Shown in pieces: positions 7,574 through 14,247 of a stretch of DNA of 33,219 nucleotides (within the stretch, counting starts at the first letter, position 1; each line of letters starts with the position of its first letter). Location of the stretch: the NCBI GenBank assembly GCA_009841005.1, contig VXMR01000023.1:1-33219 (forward strand). Direction: 5' to 3'. Position numbers and translations under genes: made by a program. Under the pieces are notes generated by a model that saw nothing but the letters and a program-made list of their open reading frames with translations, made no database searches and was not told the origin of the DNA. This DNA comes from Gemmatimonadales bacterium (lineage in GTDB: Bacteria; Gemmatimonadota; Gemmatimonadetes; Palauibacterales; Palauibacteraceae).

Positions 7574-8899
7574 ATGCCCATGCACACGGTGGCCATCGTG
7601 GGCCGCCCCAACGTCGGCAAATCGACCCTCTTCAACCGGATCCTGGGGCGGCGGGCCGCGATCGTCGCCGAGCAGCCGGGCGTGACGCGGGACCGGCAAT
7701 TCGCCGAGGCGGAATGGGCGGGACGGCACTTCCTTCTCGTCGATACCGGAGGCCTCGTCGTGCGGCCGGATGAGCACATCGATCTCGAGGTGCGCCGGCA
7801 GGCCGAGACCGCAATCGGCCACGCGGACGTCGTCATCTTCGTCGTGGACGGCCGCGACGGCGTCCAGCCCGTGGACCGGCACGTCGCACAGCTCCTGCGC
7901 CGCTCCGCGTTGCCCGTGATCGTTGCGGCGAACAAGCTCGACGAACTCGCGGAGGCGATCGAGCACCTCGACTTCTACGAACTCGGCCTCGGCGACCCCA
8001 CGCCGCTGGCAGCCCTCAGCGGCAAGGGATCGGGGGACCTCCTGGACCGTGTCGTCGCGGCCCTTCCCGAATCCGCGGAGACGGAAGAGGGCGACGCCGA
8101 CATCCGCATCGCGGTCATCGGGCGCCCCAACGTGGGCAAATCCAGCTTCGTGAATCGTCTCCTCGGGGAAGATCGCGTCATCGTCCACGAGGAGGCGGGG
8201 ACCACGCGCGACGCGATCGATACGGATCTCGTTCTGGAAGACCGCCGCATCCGTCTCATCGACACGGCCGGCCTCCGCCGCCGGGCGCGCATCGTGGACG
8301 ACCTCGAATTCCTCGGACGGCTGCGGGCCGCCTCGGCGATCGGCCGGGCCGACGTCTGCCTCCTCCTGGTGGATACGCGGGACGGCGCGGCGAACCAGGA
8401 TTTCCGGATCGGACACGAGGCGTGGGACGAGGGGAAGGGGCTCGTGTTCGTCGCCAACAAGTGGGACCTGATCGAGGACCGCGGGCCCACGGCGATGGCC
8501 GGCTTCGAGCGCGAACTCCGCGAGCGCGCGCACTATCTCCGCTGGGTGCCCATCATCACCTGCTCGGCGTTGACCGGGAAGCGGGTGCGGAAGGCCATCG
8601 ACCTTGCGTTCGAGGTGCAACAAGCGCGTGCGCAGCGCGTGCCCACCTCGGAGGTGAACGAGGTCCTTCGGCGACTCGTGGCGCGCCGGCAACCTCCCCA
8701 GGGCGGGCGGGGAGACGTGCGGCTGCTGTACGGCAGTCAGGTGGCGGCGTCCCCGCCGCAGTTCGTACTCTGGTCCAACCGGCCACACGACCTCAAGGAG
8801 CACTATGTGAGATACCTCGTCGCCGGCTTTCGGGAGGCCTGGGGATTCGAGGGATCTCCCATTCGGATCAAGCTGAGGAAGCGTTCGGGGCGCGAATGA
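7574..8899 (+). CDS. der: Ribosome assembly GTPase Der (EngA)
   Basis: Der is an essential GTPase with two tandem G domains that acts in 50S subunit maturation. Both P-loops read GRPNVGKS (residues 10-17 and 183-190). The first G domain also has DTGGL and NKLD, the second DTAGLRRRARI and NKWD. The last 90 residues form the KH-like domain (VNEVLRRLVARRQPP, then LYGSQVAASPPQFVLWSNRP) typical of the family. Length is 441 aa, normal for Der. Two close ATGs (7574 and 7580) are possible; neither has a strong Shine-Dalgarno match, and 7574 is used because it keeps the shortest gap to the upstream stop. The stop overlaps the plsY start (ATGA). Confidence 0.97.
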   Translation: MPMHTVAIVGRPNVGKSTLFNRILGRRAAIVAEQPGVTRDRQFAEAEWAGRHFLLVDTGGLVVRPDEHIDLEVRRQAETAIGHADVVIFVVDGRDGVQPVDRHVAQLLRRSALPVIVAANKLDELAEAIEHLDFYELGLGDPTPLAALSGKGSGDLLDRVVAALPESAETEEGDADIRIAVIGRPNVGKSSFVNRLLGEDRVIVHEEAGTTRDAIDTDLVLEDRRIRLIDTAGLRRRARIVDDLEFLGRLRAASAIGRADVCLLLVDTRDGAANQDFRIGHEAWDEGKGLVFVANKWDLIEDRGPTAMAGFERELRERAHYLRWVPIITCSALTGKRVRKAIDLAFEVQQARAQRVPTSEVNEVLRRLVARRQPPQGGRGDVRLLYGSQVAASPPQFVLWSNRPHDLKEHYVRYLVAGFREAWGFEGSPIRIKLRKRSGRE

Positions 8900-9540
8900 C
8901 CGCGCCGCTTCTGACGATCGCCGCCTACCTCATCGGGGCCTTTCCCACGAGCTACCTCGTCGGGCGCGCCTACGGGTACGACCTCCGGCGGGAGGGAAGC
9001 GGCAACCTGGGGTCCACGAACGCCTACCGGGTGCTCGGGTTCTTTCCCGCCGTGGGCGTGCTCGTCGTGGACCTGCTGAAGGGGTTCGTGCCCGTGTGGT
9101 TCTTCCCGATGTGGGACGGGCGTACGGGCGGCTGGGTGCTCGTGTACGGGCTCGCCGCGATTTCCGGGCATGTATGGCCCGTGTACACGAGATTCAAGGG
9201 AGGCAAGGGGGTGGCGACCGCCGCCGGAACGATGGCTGCGCTGGTTCCGGTGGCCGTGATCGTCGCCTTCTTCGTGTGGGTCGTGACGGTGATCCTCACG
9301 CGGACGGCCTCTATGGCGTCCCTCCTCTCCGCCGCCCTCGTGCCCGTCATGGCGCGCGGCTCGGCGGCGCCGCGATCCGTCGTATCCTATGCGCTCCTCC
9401 TCGCCATCGCCGTGTGGTGGACGCACCGCTCGAACCTCGCGCGGATCGTGAGGCGCGAGGAGTTCCAGGTGGATTGGCGCCGCGGCCGGCTTCCGCGCCG
9501 GGAGAGGGCGGCGGAAGAGTCCCCGGAGGACGAGGGGTGA
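8896..9540 (+). CDS. plsY: Acyl-phosphate glycerol-3-phosphate acyltransferase
   Basis: PlsY transfers an acyl group from acyl-phosphate to glycerol-3-phosphate in the inner membrane, the first step of phospholipid synthesis. The 214-aa protein has about five hydrophobic segments and the three family motifs: GSGNLGSTNAYRVLG (from residue 34), FKGGKGVATAAG, and a third loop near VWWTHRSNLARI. The C-terminus is a charged tail. It overlaps der by 4 nt upstream and gpsA by 4 nt downstream (GTGA). The next gene makes its substrate glycerol-3-phosphate, so the pair forms a small functional unit. Confidence 0.95.
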   Translation: MTAPLLTIAAYLIGAFPTSYLVGRAYGYDLRREGSGNLGSTNAYRVLGFFPAVGVLVVDLLKGFVPVWFFPMWDGRTGGWVLVYGLAAISGHVWPVYTRFKGGKGVATAAGTMAALVPVAVIVAFFVWVVTVILTRTASMASLLSAALVPVMARGSAAPRSVVSYALLLAIAVWWTHRSNLARIVRREEFQVDWRRGRLPRRERAAEESPEDEG

Positions 9541-10547
9541 GCGGGCAGAGCGTCGCCGTGCTGGGCGCGGGCAGCTGGGGCACGGCGCTGGCGGATGTCC
9601 TCGTGCGGAACGGCCACGACGTGCGGCTGTGGGCGCGGGACGCCGCACACGCCGCTGCGATGCGCGAGACCGGGACGAACGAGCGCTACCTGCCCGGAAT
9701 CGAACTCGGCCGCCCCCTCGCGGTGACAGCGGACCTGGCGGAAGCGACGGACGGCACGGGGTTCGTTCTCTCCGTGTGCCCATCACACGCGGTGCGGGAG
9801 GTGCTGCGACATGCCGCGCCCCACCTCGGAGATCAGATCCTGGTCTCGGCCTCGAAGGGGATCGAGCTCGGGACGCACCGGAGGATGTCGGAGGTCATCG
9901 TCGAGACGCTGGGCGAGGCCGCGGGATCGCGCACGGTGGTCCTCTCGGGACCCAGCTTCGCGGAGGAACTCCTGCGCGGGCTTCCGACGGCGGTCGTCGC
10001 CGCAAGCCGGAGCGAGGCCCACGCGCTCGCCGTGCAGAGCCTGTTCCGCAACGGGTATTTTCGAGTGTACACGCAGCCGGACGTGGATGGCGTGGAGCTG
10101 GGCGGCGCCCTCAAAAACGTGATCGCGCTCGCGGCCGGGATCTCCGACGGGCTGGAGCTGGGGTCGAACGCGCGCGCGGCGCTCATCAACCGCGGACTCG
10201 CGGAGATCGCGCGGCTCGCCCGGCACTTCGGGGCACGGGAAACGACGCTCGGCGGCCTCGCCGGACTCGGGGACCTCGTCCTCACCTGCACCGGGCGGCT
10301 GAGCCGGAATCGCTCGGCCGGACTCGCGATTGGGGCGGGTCGCCGGCCTTCGGAAGTGATCGGAGAGATGGATCAGGTCGTGGAAGGCTCGCGGACCGCA
10401 CGCGCCGCATACGAACTGAGTCGGGTGCTGGACGTGGAGATGCCGATCACGAGCGGTGTATATTCGATCCTGTACGAAGATATGGCGCCCCGGGAGGCGC
10501 TGGCGCGGCTGATGGCCCGGGAGCCGAAACCCGAGCGGTGGGGTTAG
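9537..10547 (+). CDS. gpsA: NAD(P)+-dependent glycerol-3-phosphate dehydrogenase
   Basis: GpsA reduces dihydroxyacetone phosphate to sn-glycerol-3-phosphate, the backbone for phospholipids. The 336-aa product opens with the Rossmann motif GAGSWGTALA (from residue 10). It contains SASKGIE, LSGPSFAEE, the catalytic-lysine block GGALKNVIALAAGI and GLGDLVLTCTGRLSRNR, all diagnostic of GpsA. The start is GTG at 9537, overlapping the plsY stop and preceded by GGAGG at 9525-9529 with a 7-nt spacer; in-frame upstream starts would run far back through plsY. It supplies the substrate of PlsY encoded immediately upstream. Confidence 0.96.
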   Translation: MSGQSVAVLGAGSWGTALADVLVRNGHDVRLWARDAAHAAAMRETGTNERYLPGIELGRPLAVTADLAEATDGTGFVLSVCPSHAVREVLRHAAPHLGDQILVSASKGIELGTHRRMSEVIVETLGEAAGSRTVVLSGPSFAEELLRGLPTAVVAASRSEAHALAVQSLFRNGYFRVYTQPDVDGVELGGALKNVIALAAGISDGLELGSNARAALINRGLAEIARLARHFGARETTLGGLAGLGDLVLTCTGRLSRNRSAGLAIGAGRRPSEVIGEMDQVVEGSRTARAAYELSRVLDVEMPITSGVYSILYEDMAPREALARLMAREPKPERWG

Positions 10548-10588
10548 CGAGGGCCTGCTCGCGACACCACACCAGGGAAGGGGAAAGC

Positions 10589-10951
10589 GTGTCCGACCGC
10601 ATCGCCCCGAAGGAGTACTACTCGATCGGAGAAGTGTGTGAGATCGCGGATCTCAAGCCGCACGTCCTCCGCTACTGGGAAACGCAGTTCTCGGCGCTTC
10701 GCCCGACGAAGAACCGGGCGGGCAACCGGGTGTACCGTCCGAAGCAGATCCAGCTCGTGCAGCTCCTGCGGCACCTCCTCTACACCGAGCGGTACACGAT
10801 CGAGGGCGCGAGGCGCAAGCTCGATCAGCTGCGCGCGGGCGGGGAACTCGCGGCGGAGGCGCGCGTGGCCTGGGATCGGGAAACGATCCGCGACCTTCGG
10901 ACGGAGGCCGACGAACTGGTACAGCTCCTCGAGGACGGCGGGGTCGGGTGA
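10589..10951 (+). CDS. Short MerR-family transcriptional regulator
   Basis: The 120-aa protein carries a MerR winged helix-turn-helix (residues 10-80: YSIGEVCEIADLKPHVLRYWE, then NRVYRPKQIQLV), including the conserved RYWE and the wing with NRAGNRVY. A short helical stretch follows that probably makes the antiparallel dimer coiled coil. There is no effector-binding domain and no cysteine cluster, so metal or drug sensing of the classical kind is not supported. The start is GTG at 10589, preceded by GGGAAGGGGAAA. The stop overlaps the surE start (GTGA). The targets are unknown; related short MerR-like proteins are common in Gram-negative housekeeping clusters. Confidence 0.85.
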   Translation: MSDRIAPKEYYSIGEVCEIADLKPHVLRYWETQFSALRPTKNRAGNRVYRPKQIQLVQLLRHLLYTERYTIEGARRKLDQLRAGGELAAEARVAWDRETIRDLRTEADELVQLLEDGGVG

Positions 10952-11715
10952 CCGAAGCGGGAACACCCATCCTCCTGTGCACGAACGACGACGGCGTGAA
11001 GTCGCCCGGGCTCGCGCTGCTCGCGCGTGTGGCCGACGCGTTCGGCGATGTGTGGACGGTGGCGCCGGACCGGGAACAGAGTGCGACGAGCCATGCGCTC
11101 TCCCTCTTCCGTCCCCTCCGCGTGACGCAGCTCGGGCCGCGACGTTACATGGTGGACGGGACGCCGACCGACTGCGTGCTCCTCGCCCTCAAGGAGATCC
11201 TCGAGACCCGGCCGCGCTTCGTCCTCTCAGGGGTCAACCACGGCGCCAACATGGGCGAAGACGTGCTCTACTCCGGCACGGTGGCGGCGGCGATGGAGGC
11301 GACGATCCTGGGCGTGCCGGCGATCGCCTTCTCGTTCACGGGGAGCGACGACCGCGTCCTCGAGAGCTACGAGGCGCTGCTCGGCCGCCTCATCGCCACC
11401 TGTCTCGATCGGGATTCCTTTCCGGACGAGACCTTCTTCAACATCAATCTTCCCGACCGGCCGGCGGGCGAGGTGGAGGGGATCACGGTGACCGCGCTCG
11501 GGCGCCGCGTGTACCACGACTCGCTCCGCCGGATTCACGATGAGGAAGGGACCGAGTACTTCAAGATCGGAGGCGGGCGTTCGGCCTGGAGCGGCCGGGG
11601 GGACTCGGATTTCCGTGCCGTGCGCGCGGGTTTCGTCTCGGTCACGCCGCTCCACCTCGACCTGACGAATTTCGAGCTGCTGAACGAGGTGAGGTCGTGG
11701 CGGCTTGGAAGTTGA
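10948..11715 (+). CDS. surE: 5'/3'-nucleotidase SurE
   Basis: SurE is a metal-dependent nucleoside monophosphate phosphatase linked to stationary-phase survival. The 255-aa product has the metal site CTNDDGVKSPG (Asn13, Asp14, Asp15), the block APDREQSATSHALSL and SGVNHGANMGEDVLYSGTVAAAMEA, all conserved in the family. It starts with GTG at 10948 in a 4-nt overlap with the MerR gene. It is followed in overlap by pcm, the classic surE-pcm pairing seen in Proteobacteria, where both genes help with molecular damage in resting cells. Confidence 0.96.
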   Translation: MTEAGTPILLCTNDDGVKSPGLALLARVADAFGDVWTVAPDREQSATSHALSLFRPLRVTQLGPRRYMVDGTPTDCVLLALKEILETRPRFVLSGVNHGANMGEDVLYSGTVAAAMEATILGVPAIAFSFTGSDDRVLESYEALLGRLIATCLDRDSFPDETFFNINLPDRPAGEVEGITVTALGRRVYHDSLRRIHDEEGTEYFKIGGGRSAWSGRGDSDFRAVRAGFVSVTPLHLDLTNFELLNEVRSWRLGS

Positions 11716-12377
11716 GGGGGCGGGACCCGGCGGCGGATTACGGGCGCGACCGCCGTCGTCTCGTGGAACGGCTCCGGGAACGGGGCGTGAACGACCTGGC
11801 CGTCCTGCACGCGTTCGACAGCGTCCCGCGACACGCGTTCGTCCCTGACGTGATGCGGGCCCGTGCATACGAGGACGTGCCGCTCCCCATCGGCCGGGGA
11901 CAAACGATTTCGAGCCCTACGATCCACGCGCTCAGCCTCGAATACGCCGAGATCCGTCCCGGGCATCGCGTCCTCGAGGTGGGGACGGGGGCGGGGTTCC
12001 AGACGGCGCTCCTCGCGGCGCTCGGGGCGGAGGTATACTCGATCGAACGGATCGCCCCCCTGTACGAAGCCGCCGCGCGCACGCTCGAGGGGCTCGGCGT
12101 GGAAGCGCGTCTCATGCACGGAGATGGGAGTCGGGGCTGGCCGGAATACGCTCCGTTCCAGGCGATCATCGTGGGTGCGGCCGCGGCCCGCCCGCCCGAA
12201 GCACTGTTCGGCCAGCTCGCCGATGGAGGCCGCCTCATCCTGCCCGTCGGCACCCGACGGCAGGAGCTGCGGCGCTACACGCGGCGCGGAGACGACTTCG
12301 TGAAGGAGACGATCACGGGCGCCCGTTTCGTCCCGCTCATCGAGGGGCGGGGCGGAGGCCGGGAGGCAAGCCGGTGA
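11697..12377 (+). CDS. pcm: Protein-L-isoaspartate O-methyltransferase
   Basis: Pcm methylates L-isoaspartyl residues in damaged proteins so that they can revert to aspartate. The 226-aa product has the family N-terminal region (VPRHAFVPDVMRARAYEDVPLPIG), the substrate motif GQTISSPTIHALSLE and the SAM motif VLEVGTGAGFQTALLA (from about residue 92). IIVGAAAARPPEALFGQLADGGRLILPVG corresponds to the later methyltransferase motifs. The GTG at 11697 overlaps surE by 19 nt and has a purine-rich GAGGTGAGG upstream, so translation is probably coupled. The stop overlaps the next gene (GTGA). Confidence 0.95.
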   Translation: MAAWKLRGRDPAADYGRDRRRLVERLRERGVNDLAVLHAFDSVPRHAFVPDVMRARAYEDVPLPIGRGQTISSPTIHALSLEYAEIRPGHRVLEVGTGAGFQTALLAALGAEVYSIERIAPLYEAAARTLEGLGVEARLMHGDGSRGWPEYAPFQAIIVGAAAARPPEALFGQLADGGRLILPVGTRRQELRRYTRRGDDFVKETITGARFVPLIEGRGGGREASR

Positions 12378-13285
12378 GAGCCTGGGCCGGGCTGTACGCG
12401 AAGGGCCTCGCCATGGGGCTGGCGGATCTCGTGCCCGGGGTTTCCGGAGGGACGATCGCCTTCATCTCGGGCATCTACGACGAGCTGGTCGCGACGATCG
12501 CGGGTCTCGACCGCCGCCTGCTCGGGGCGTTGCGGGAGGGGGGAGTGCGCGGCGTCTGGCAGGCGGGCAACCTGAGCTTCCTCGCCGTCCTGCTCGCCGG
12601 CATCGGCACGAGCGTGTTCGCCTTCGCCGGGTTGCTGCACTGGCTGCTCGCGAACCGGCCCGTGGAGCTGCGGGCCTTCTTCTTCGGCCTCGTGGCGGCG
12701 TCCGTGCTGCTCGTCGGGCGGCGCGTCGCGGATCGCCGGGCCGGCATCCGGATCCTTGCCGCCGCGGGGGCCGTCCTCGCCGCCGTCATCACATCGCTGC
12801 CCCCGCTCGTCCGGTCCGATGCGCCCCTCTTTCTCGCGGCGGCCGCGGCCGTGGCGGCCTGCGCCATGGTCCTGCCCGGCATTTCCGGCGCCTTCATCCT
12901 CCTCCTCCTGGGGGCGTACGCACCCGTGATCGCGGCCCTCCACAGCCTCGACCTCGTCCGGCTCGCGTTCGTGAGTCTCGGGATCGTCGCCGGCCTGCTC
13001 GCGTTCAGTCGCGTCCTGCGGCGCCTCCTCGCGCGTCACCGGACACCCACGCTGGCCGTACTCACGGGGTTTCTCGTCGGTTCTCTCAACGCGCTGTGGC
13101 CGTGGAAGGTGCGAATCCGCGAGCTGTACACGCACAGCGACGGCCGCATCGAGTGGTTGCGGGCGAACCGCTGGCCCGAGGGCGCCGCGGAAATCTGGCC
13201 GGCGGTGGCTCTCGCGCTCCTCGGGGCCGTCGCCGTCCTCGCCATTGAGCGCATCGCCGGCCCGCGCGGCCCCGGCCGCCCGTGA
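12374..13285 (+). CDS. DUF368 membrane protein (PopT-type polyprenyl-phosphate translocase)
   Basis: The 303-aa product is very hydrophobic, with about eight membrane helices, and opens with the DUF368 signature KGLAMGLADLVPGVSGGTIAFISGIYDEL. A second, related repeat, MVLPGISGAFILLLLGAY, lies near the middle, giving the internal pseudo-symmetry expected of a transporter. DUF368 members have been shown in other bacteria to return undecaprenyl phosphate across the inner membrane (PopT). The same role here is inference from the family, but it fits an organism with many carrier-lipid-dependent glycan genes in the other half of the window. It starts with GTG at 12374, overlapping pcm by 4 nt. Confidence 0.87.
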   Translation: MRAWAGLYAKGLAMGLADLVPGVSGGTIAFISGIYDELVATIAGLDRRLLGALREGGVRGVWQAGNLSFLAVLLAGIGTSVFAFAGLLHWLLANRPVELRAFFFGLVAASVLLVGRRVADRRAGIRILAAAGAVLAAVITSLPPLVRSDAPLFLAAAAAVAACAMVLPGISGAFILLLLGAYAPVIAALHSLDLVRLAFVSLGIVAGLLAFSRVLRRLLARHRTPTLAVLTGFLVGSLNALWPWKVRIRELYTHSDGRIEWLRANRWPEGAAEIWPAVALALLGAVAVLAIERIAGPRGPGRP

Positions 13286-13319
13286 CGGAATGCTAGTGTA
13301 GTAGCGGCGATCCACCGGG

Positions 13320-13330
13320 TCCGGTAGCTT
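13320..13330 (+). promoter_or_regulatory. Possible -10 promoter element upstream of the anchored TPR gene
   Basis: CCGG followed by TAGCTT (13325-13330) lies 45 nt before the ATG at 13376, mirroring the CCGGC-TATCTT block before the TPR gene at 4869. It is in the 90-bp gap after the DUF368 gene, the place where a promoter would be expected. No clear -35 hexamer is visible, so this is a weak call. Confidence 0.22.
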
Positions 13331-13375
13331 CCACGCCGTTCAACAACCGGGCAGGAAACGAGGAGGGAACGGGAG

Positions 13376-14071
13376 ATGGCGGACGCGCTCGCCAGCGGCA
13401 AGACACCAGACGGAGGGGACGGTCGACAGGACGCTTTCGTCCGATCCACGTTCCGTCTGGCGACTTGGGTCAACAAGAACATGCGGGCGGTGCTGGTCGG
13501 GGCCGCCGGTATCGCGATGGTCGTCGTGGGCATCGTGTATTACACGAACTTCCAGGCTTCAGTGCGCGAGCAGGCGGCGAACGAACTCGCAACGCTGCGA
13601 ATGACCGCGACCGACCCCGAAATGCTCATCGCCGACCTGGAAGCCTACGTCGACCGTTTCGACGGCGTGGCGGCGGCGAACGAAGGCCGGCTCCTCCTCG
13701 CCAGGACCTATCTCGACACGGAGCGGTCCGTGGAGGCCGCCCGGGTCGCGAGTACGATCACCGAGGCGCCGAACCGTCCCGTCGGACTCGCCGGCCGCAC
13801 ACTCCTCGCGGCGGCCCAGGAAGCGTCGGGAGACGCGGAGACCGCGCTCGCCACGTGGGAAGCCCTGGGAGAGACGGCGCGTTTTGCCTTCCAGCGCCGT
13901 GAGGCGCGCGCTTCCGCCGCGAGAATCCTCGCCTCGCTCGGCCGTCTCGAGGAAGCCGAAACGATCTTCGCCGCCATCGCCGAGGAAGCCGCCGGGGAGG
14001 ACCCCGTGGAGGCAGGCGTCTACCGCCTCCGACTCGGGGAGATCAAGGCCCAACTCGCAGGGAGCGACTGA
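13376..14071 (+). CDS. Inner-membrane-anchored TPR protein (YfgM-like)
   Basis: The 231-aa protein has a short cytoplasmic N-terminus, one membrane helix (about residues 37-57, in VLVGAAGIAMVVVGIVYY) and a long helical region with TPR-like pairs (LLLARTYLDTERSVEAARVAS, TLLAAAQEASGDAETALATWEAL, RILASLGRLEEAETIFAAI). This is the layout of YfgM/TPR_21 proteins, which associate with the Sec translocon and periplasmic chaperones; no partner gene is adjacent here, so the role is inferred only from layout. GGAGG at 13362-13366 gives a good ribosome binding site with a 9-nt spacer. It is the last + strand gene before the dif-like site. Confidence 0.7.
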   Translation: MADALASGKTPDGGDGRQDAFVRSTFRLATWVNKNMRAVLVGAAGIAMVVVGIVYYTNFQASVREQAANELATLRMTATDPEMLIADLEAYVDRFDGVAAANEGRLLLARTYLDTERSVEAARVASTITEAPNRPVGLAGRTLLAAAQEASGDAETALATWEALGETARFAFQRREARASAARILASLGRLEEAETIFAAIAEEAAGEDPVEAGVYRLRLGEIKAQLAGSD

Positions 14072-14150
14072 CCTCAGCCCCTCCGCGGCGAATTCGGGAG
14101 CACCCCGACAGCATCTCCGCAATTCCGTATGATCGTGGGCACGAGCAAAG

Positions 14151-14178
14151 ATGGCGCATAAGATATATTATGTAAACC
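14151..14178 (+). other. dif: Chromosomal dif site (XerC/XerD recombination site)
   Basis: The 28 bp divide into an 11-bp left arm ATGGCGCATAA, a 6-bp centre GATATA and an 11-bp right arm TTATGTAAACC. The inner arms CATAA and TTATG are exact inverted repeats around the centre, as XerC/XerD sites require. Compared from memory with E. coli dif, the left arm agrees at 8 of 11 positions (including GCGCATAA), the centre at 4 of 6 and the right arm at 8 of 11. The right arm differs from the B. subtilis XerD arm at only one position. XerC/XerD resolve chromosome dimers here at division under FtsK control. The gene-strand switch exactly at the site supports the chromosomal terminus. A mobile-element copy of such a site is possible but less likely, as no integrase or foreign gene is nearby. 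Confidence 0.87.
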
Positions 14179-14207
14179 TGCGTCCGGTACGGGTTGAGAC
14201 CCGCAGG
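14177..14207. terminator. Hairpin region between convergent operons, possible bidirectional terminator
   Basis: CGGGT at 14190-14194 pairs exactly with ACCCG at 14199-14203 around a TGAG loop, and CCTGCG at 14177-14182 can alternatively pair with CGCAGG at 14202-14207. There is no T-tract on either strand. The position between two converging gene blocks suits a shared terminator, but the sequence evidence is modest, and the region overlaps the end of the dif right arm by two bases. Confidence 0.3.
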
Positions 14208-14247
14208 GCGAATCAGAGGGTCGTTCAGACGGCGAGTCCGACCGCGA

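Larger units (their letters stand above)
14072..14247. other. Convergent intergenic region at the strand switch
   Basis: This 176-bp gap separates the last + gene from the last gene of the - block. It contains the dif-like site at 14151-14178, a hairpin-forming stretch at 14177-14207, and otherwise no recognisable gene, tRNA or promoter. Its AT-rich core is unlike everything around it. A frame beginning ATG at 14151 runs through the site into the opposite-strand gene and is not considered coding. Confidence 0.8.

Noticed and set aside
14185-14210. tRNA T-arm-like sequence (GGGTTGAGACCC) near the terminus
   Set aside because: The loop is only four bases instead of seven, and no acceptor, D or anticodon stem can be built around it.
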